The notes beneath the pieces are model-generated. The model was given only the letters and a program-made list of their open reading frames with translations. It had not been told where the DNA came from and ran no database searches. This document shows positions 62,906 to 64,000 of a stretch of DNA of 64,000 bases, one piece after another. Each line of letters starts with the position of its first letter. Within the stretch, counting starts at the first letter, position 1. Origin of the DNA: Micromonospora parathelypteridis. Its GTDB lineage: Bacteria; Actinomycetota; Actinomycetes; Mycobacteriales; Micromonosporaceae. The position numbers and the translations under genes are program-made. The stretch covers positions 2,852,001-2,916,000 of the forward strand of contig NZ_JACHDP010000001.1 of assembly GCF_014201145.1 (NCBI RefSeq), in the 5' to 3' direction.

Positions 62906-62934
62906 GACGGGTTGTGGATCGCGGTGGCGACGCG

Positions 62935-63396
62935 TCAGGCGACCTCGACGATCAGTTCGATCTCCACCGGGGCGTCGAGAGGCAGCTCGGCCACCCCTAC
63001 GGCGCTGCGGGCATGGCGACCGGCCTCGCCGAAGACAGTGCCGAAGAGGTCGGAGGCACCGTTGATCACTGCGGGCTGACCGGTGAAACCGGGCGCGGAC
63101 GCCACGAAACCGGTCACCTTGACCACCTTGACCACGTTCTCCAAGCCGACCAGCGAGTCGACCGCGGCCAACGCGTTGAGCGCGCACCGCTGGGCCAGAT
63201 CCTTCGCCTGCTCGGCGGAGATCCCGGCGCCGACCTTGCCGGTCGCGAGCAGCTTGCCCTCGGCGATCGGCAGCTGACCGGAAACGTAGACGTGCTGCCC
63301 GGACTGCACGGCCGGCACGTAGCTGGCCACCGGCGGCACGACCTCGGGCAGTTCGAGACCCAGCTCGGCAAGCTTCGCGTGCGGTCCGTTGCTCAC
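62935..63396 (-). CDS. RidA-family protein
   Basis: A 153-residue member of the RidA/YjgF/Rv3678c family of reactive enamine/imine deaminases, which hydrolyse 2-aminoacrylate and similar intermediates in the cytosol. It shows VYVSGQLPIAEGKL at the N-terminal side and GASDLFGTVFGEAGRHARSA with PLDAPVEIELIVEV at the C-terminal side; a conserved catalytic Arg is expected in the GRHARSAVG segment. The GTG at 63396 overlaps the stop of the DUF4177 gene (GTGA). The ridA/DUF4177 pair follows the order of M. tuberculosis Rv3678c/Rv3678A. Confidence 0.88.
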   Translation of the reverse strand: MSNGPHAKLAELGLELPEVVPPVASYVPAVQSGQHVYVSGQLPIAEGKLLATGKVGAGISAEQAKDLAQRCALNALAAVDSLVGLENVVKVVKVTGFVASAPGFTGQPAVINGASDLFGTVFGEAGRHARSAVGVAELPLDAPVEIELIVEVA

Positions 63397-63548
63397 GCCT
63401 TCGGCCGCTTCAGGTAGGCGACCAGTTGGTCCGGGTTCGGCCCGGGGACCACGGCGACGAGCTCCCACCCGTCCTCGCCCCAGTTGTCGAGGATCTGCTT
63501 GGTCGCGTGGACCAGCAGCGGGACCGTGGAGTATTCCCACTTCTGCAT
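63393..63548 (-). CDS. DUF4177-like small protein
   Basis: A 51-residue protein starting at ATG 63548 behind GAGGGAG. It begins MQKWEYSTVPLLVHATKQIL and ends in DQLVAYLKRPKA. WEYSTVPL, DNWGEDGWELVAV and the YLKRP end are the signature of the DUF4177 family. No function is known. It overlaps ridA by four bases, so the two are translationally coupled, as in mycobacteria. Confidence 0.85.
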   Translation of the reverse strand: MQKWEYSTVPLLVHATKQILDNWGEDGWELVAVVPGPNPDQLVAYLKRPKA

Positions 63549-63592
63549 CGCTGAAGGGCTCCCTCTCGGTGCGGAATTGTTCGAGGGACAGC

Positions 63593-64000
63593 CTACGGTC
63601 CGCTGGCCGGGCGAGACGCGGGACGCTGCTCCGGCGCGGCCGGCACCTCCCCGCAGAGCCCCTCGTGCTCGTACCCCTGGGGGCAGCGGGACCGGTCGGG
63701 CAGCAGCAGGTCGCAGAAGACCCGGTGCCGGTTGTTCTGGTCGTCGGCGTTGGACACGGTGGTCTCGCCGGCATCCAGCTCGGGCAGGAAGCCCAGGGAC
63801 ACCGCGACCCGGCCGGCGAGCACGGTCGCCGCCGTCAGGTTCGGCACCCGGATCGGCAGGTGGATGACGAAGCCCGGCTCGTCTTCGTCGCGGGCCCGCT
63901 CGGCGGGATGGCTCGGCGCCCGCGCCACCTCCGCTTGCTCTGGCATTCGGCGGTACGACCGTTCGTTGATCGACTGGCCGCCGACCTGCCCACCGGCCTC
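63593..64000 (-). CDS. Uncharacterised protein, 5' end outside the window
   Basis: An open frame that stays coding-like to the window edge. The first ATG at 63946 gives 117 residues, but the 18 codons before it also read as protein (QVGGQSINERSYRR and so on), so the true start probably lies beyond 64000. The product is hydrophilic with LPIRVPNLTAATVLAGRVAV, and three Cys residues (VFCDLLL, SRCPQGY, GLCGE) that could bind a metal. The family is not recognised. It is the neighbour upstream of the DUF4177/ridA pair, on the same strand. Confidence 0.6.
   Translation of the reverse strand, partial: EAGGQVGGQSINERSYRRMPEQAEVARAPSHPAERARDEDEPGFVIHLPIRVPNLTAATVLAGRVAVSLGFLPELDAGETTVSNADDQNNRHRVFCDLLLPDRSRCPQGYEHEGLCGEVPAAPEQRPASRPASGP

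Noticed and set aside
1..64000. CRISPR arrays, tRNA or rRNA genes, insertion sequences, integrases
   Set aside because: No regular direct-repeat array, tRNA-like cloverleaf, transposase or integrase motif was recognised on either strand. The short repeats found are few and not regularly spaced.

Overview
The window is a chromosomal segment of a high-GC actinobacterium, most likely Micromonospora or a close relative in the Micromonosporaceae. This rests on very GC-rich codon use, frequent GTG starts, many 4-base stop/start overlaps, ESX-type secretion genes, and gene order shared in blocks with Mycobacterium tuberculosis. The genus is inferred from style and repeats and was not verified by alignment. 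No rRNA, tRNA, transposase, integrase or CRISPR array was recognised.

Layout. 1-231 is the 5' end of folP. 588-9070 is a plus-strand operon-like run resembling the membrane and ATPase core of a Gram-positive type IV secretion (conjugation-like) machine: a VirB2-sized two-helix protein, a PrgI/VirB3-like protein, a VirB4-like ATPase, a VirB6/TrbL-like polytopic protein, a VirB8-like NTF2-fold candidate, a lytic transglycosylase/M23 hydrolase and an unknown protein. No relaxase is present. 9073-13140 holds a membrane-anchored unknown, an FtsK/EccC-like protein whose visible nucleotide-binding motifs are degenerate, and a coiled-coil membrane protein. This whole 13 kb block separates folP from folE, whereas ftsH-folE-folP are adjacent in M. 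tuberculosis.

13225-23081 is housekeeping: folE, ftsH, hpt, a 45-residue membrane peptide, a GlxA-type regulator, tilS, a DUF2342 zinc protease, dacB and ppa. 23113-30016 carries a compact ESX-4-like type VII secretion set, with eccD divergent from eccC and followed by mycP; eccB, eccE and WXG100 genes are absent. Two PAP2 phosphatases follow. 31616-36939 is a minus-strand group (marP-like protease, Nudix, TlpA-like lipoprotein, nth, CapA-like lipoprotein, cbiZ) facing crp (37056-37733).

37843-61966 is mostly accessory. It contains a phosphoesterase, then a TetR-headed catabolic operon (TIGR03084-like protein, AtuA-like protein, two acyl-CoA dehydrogenases and a two-subunit biotin-dependent acyl-CoA carboxylase) that fits branched or isoprenoid acyl-CoA degradation. 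Next come a solitary solute-binding lipoprotein coupled to a membrane protein, an ABC exporter with its own histidine kinase and response regulator, a membrane Ser/Thr kinase, and a giant zinc-ribbon/adenylate-cyclase/AAA regulator. The metallo-beta-lactamase-fold hydrolase and RidA genes that follow are the neighbours crp has in M. tuberculosis, so this block splits a conserved neighbourhood. The window ends in a DUF4177 gene and an uncharacterised gene whose 5' end lies outside.

Non-coding structure includes four good terminator hairpins, several inverted repeats at likely operators, and three kinds of intergenic repeat element.
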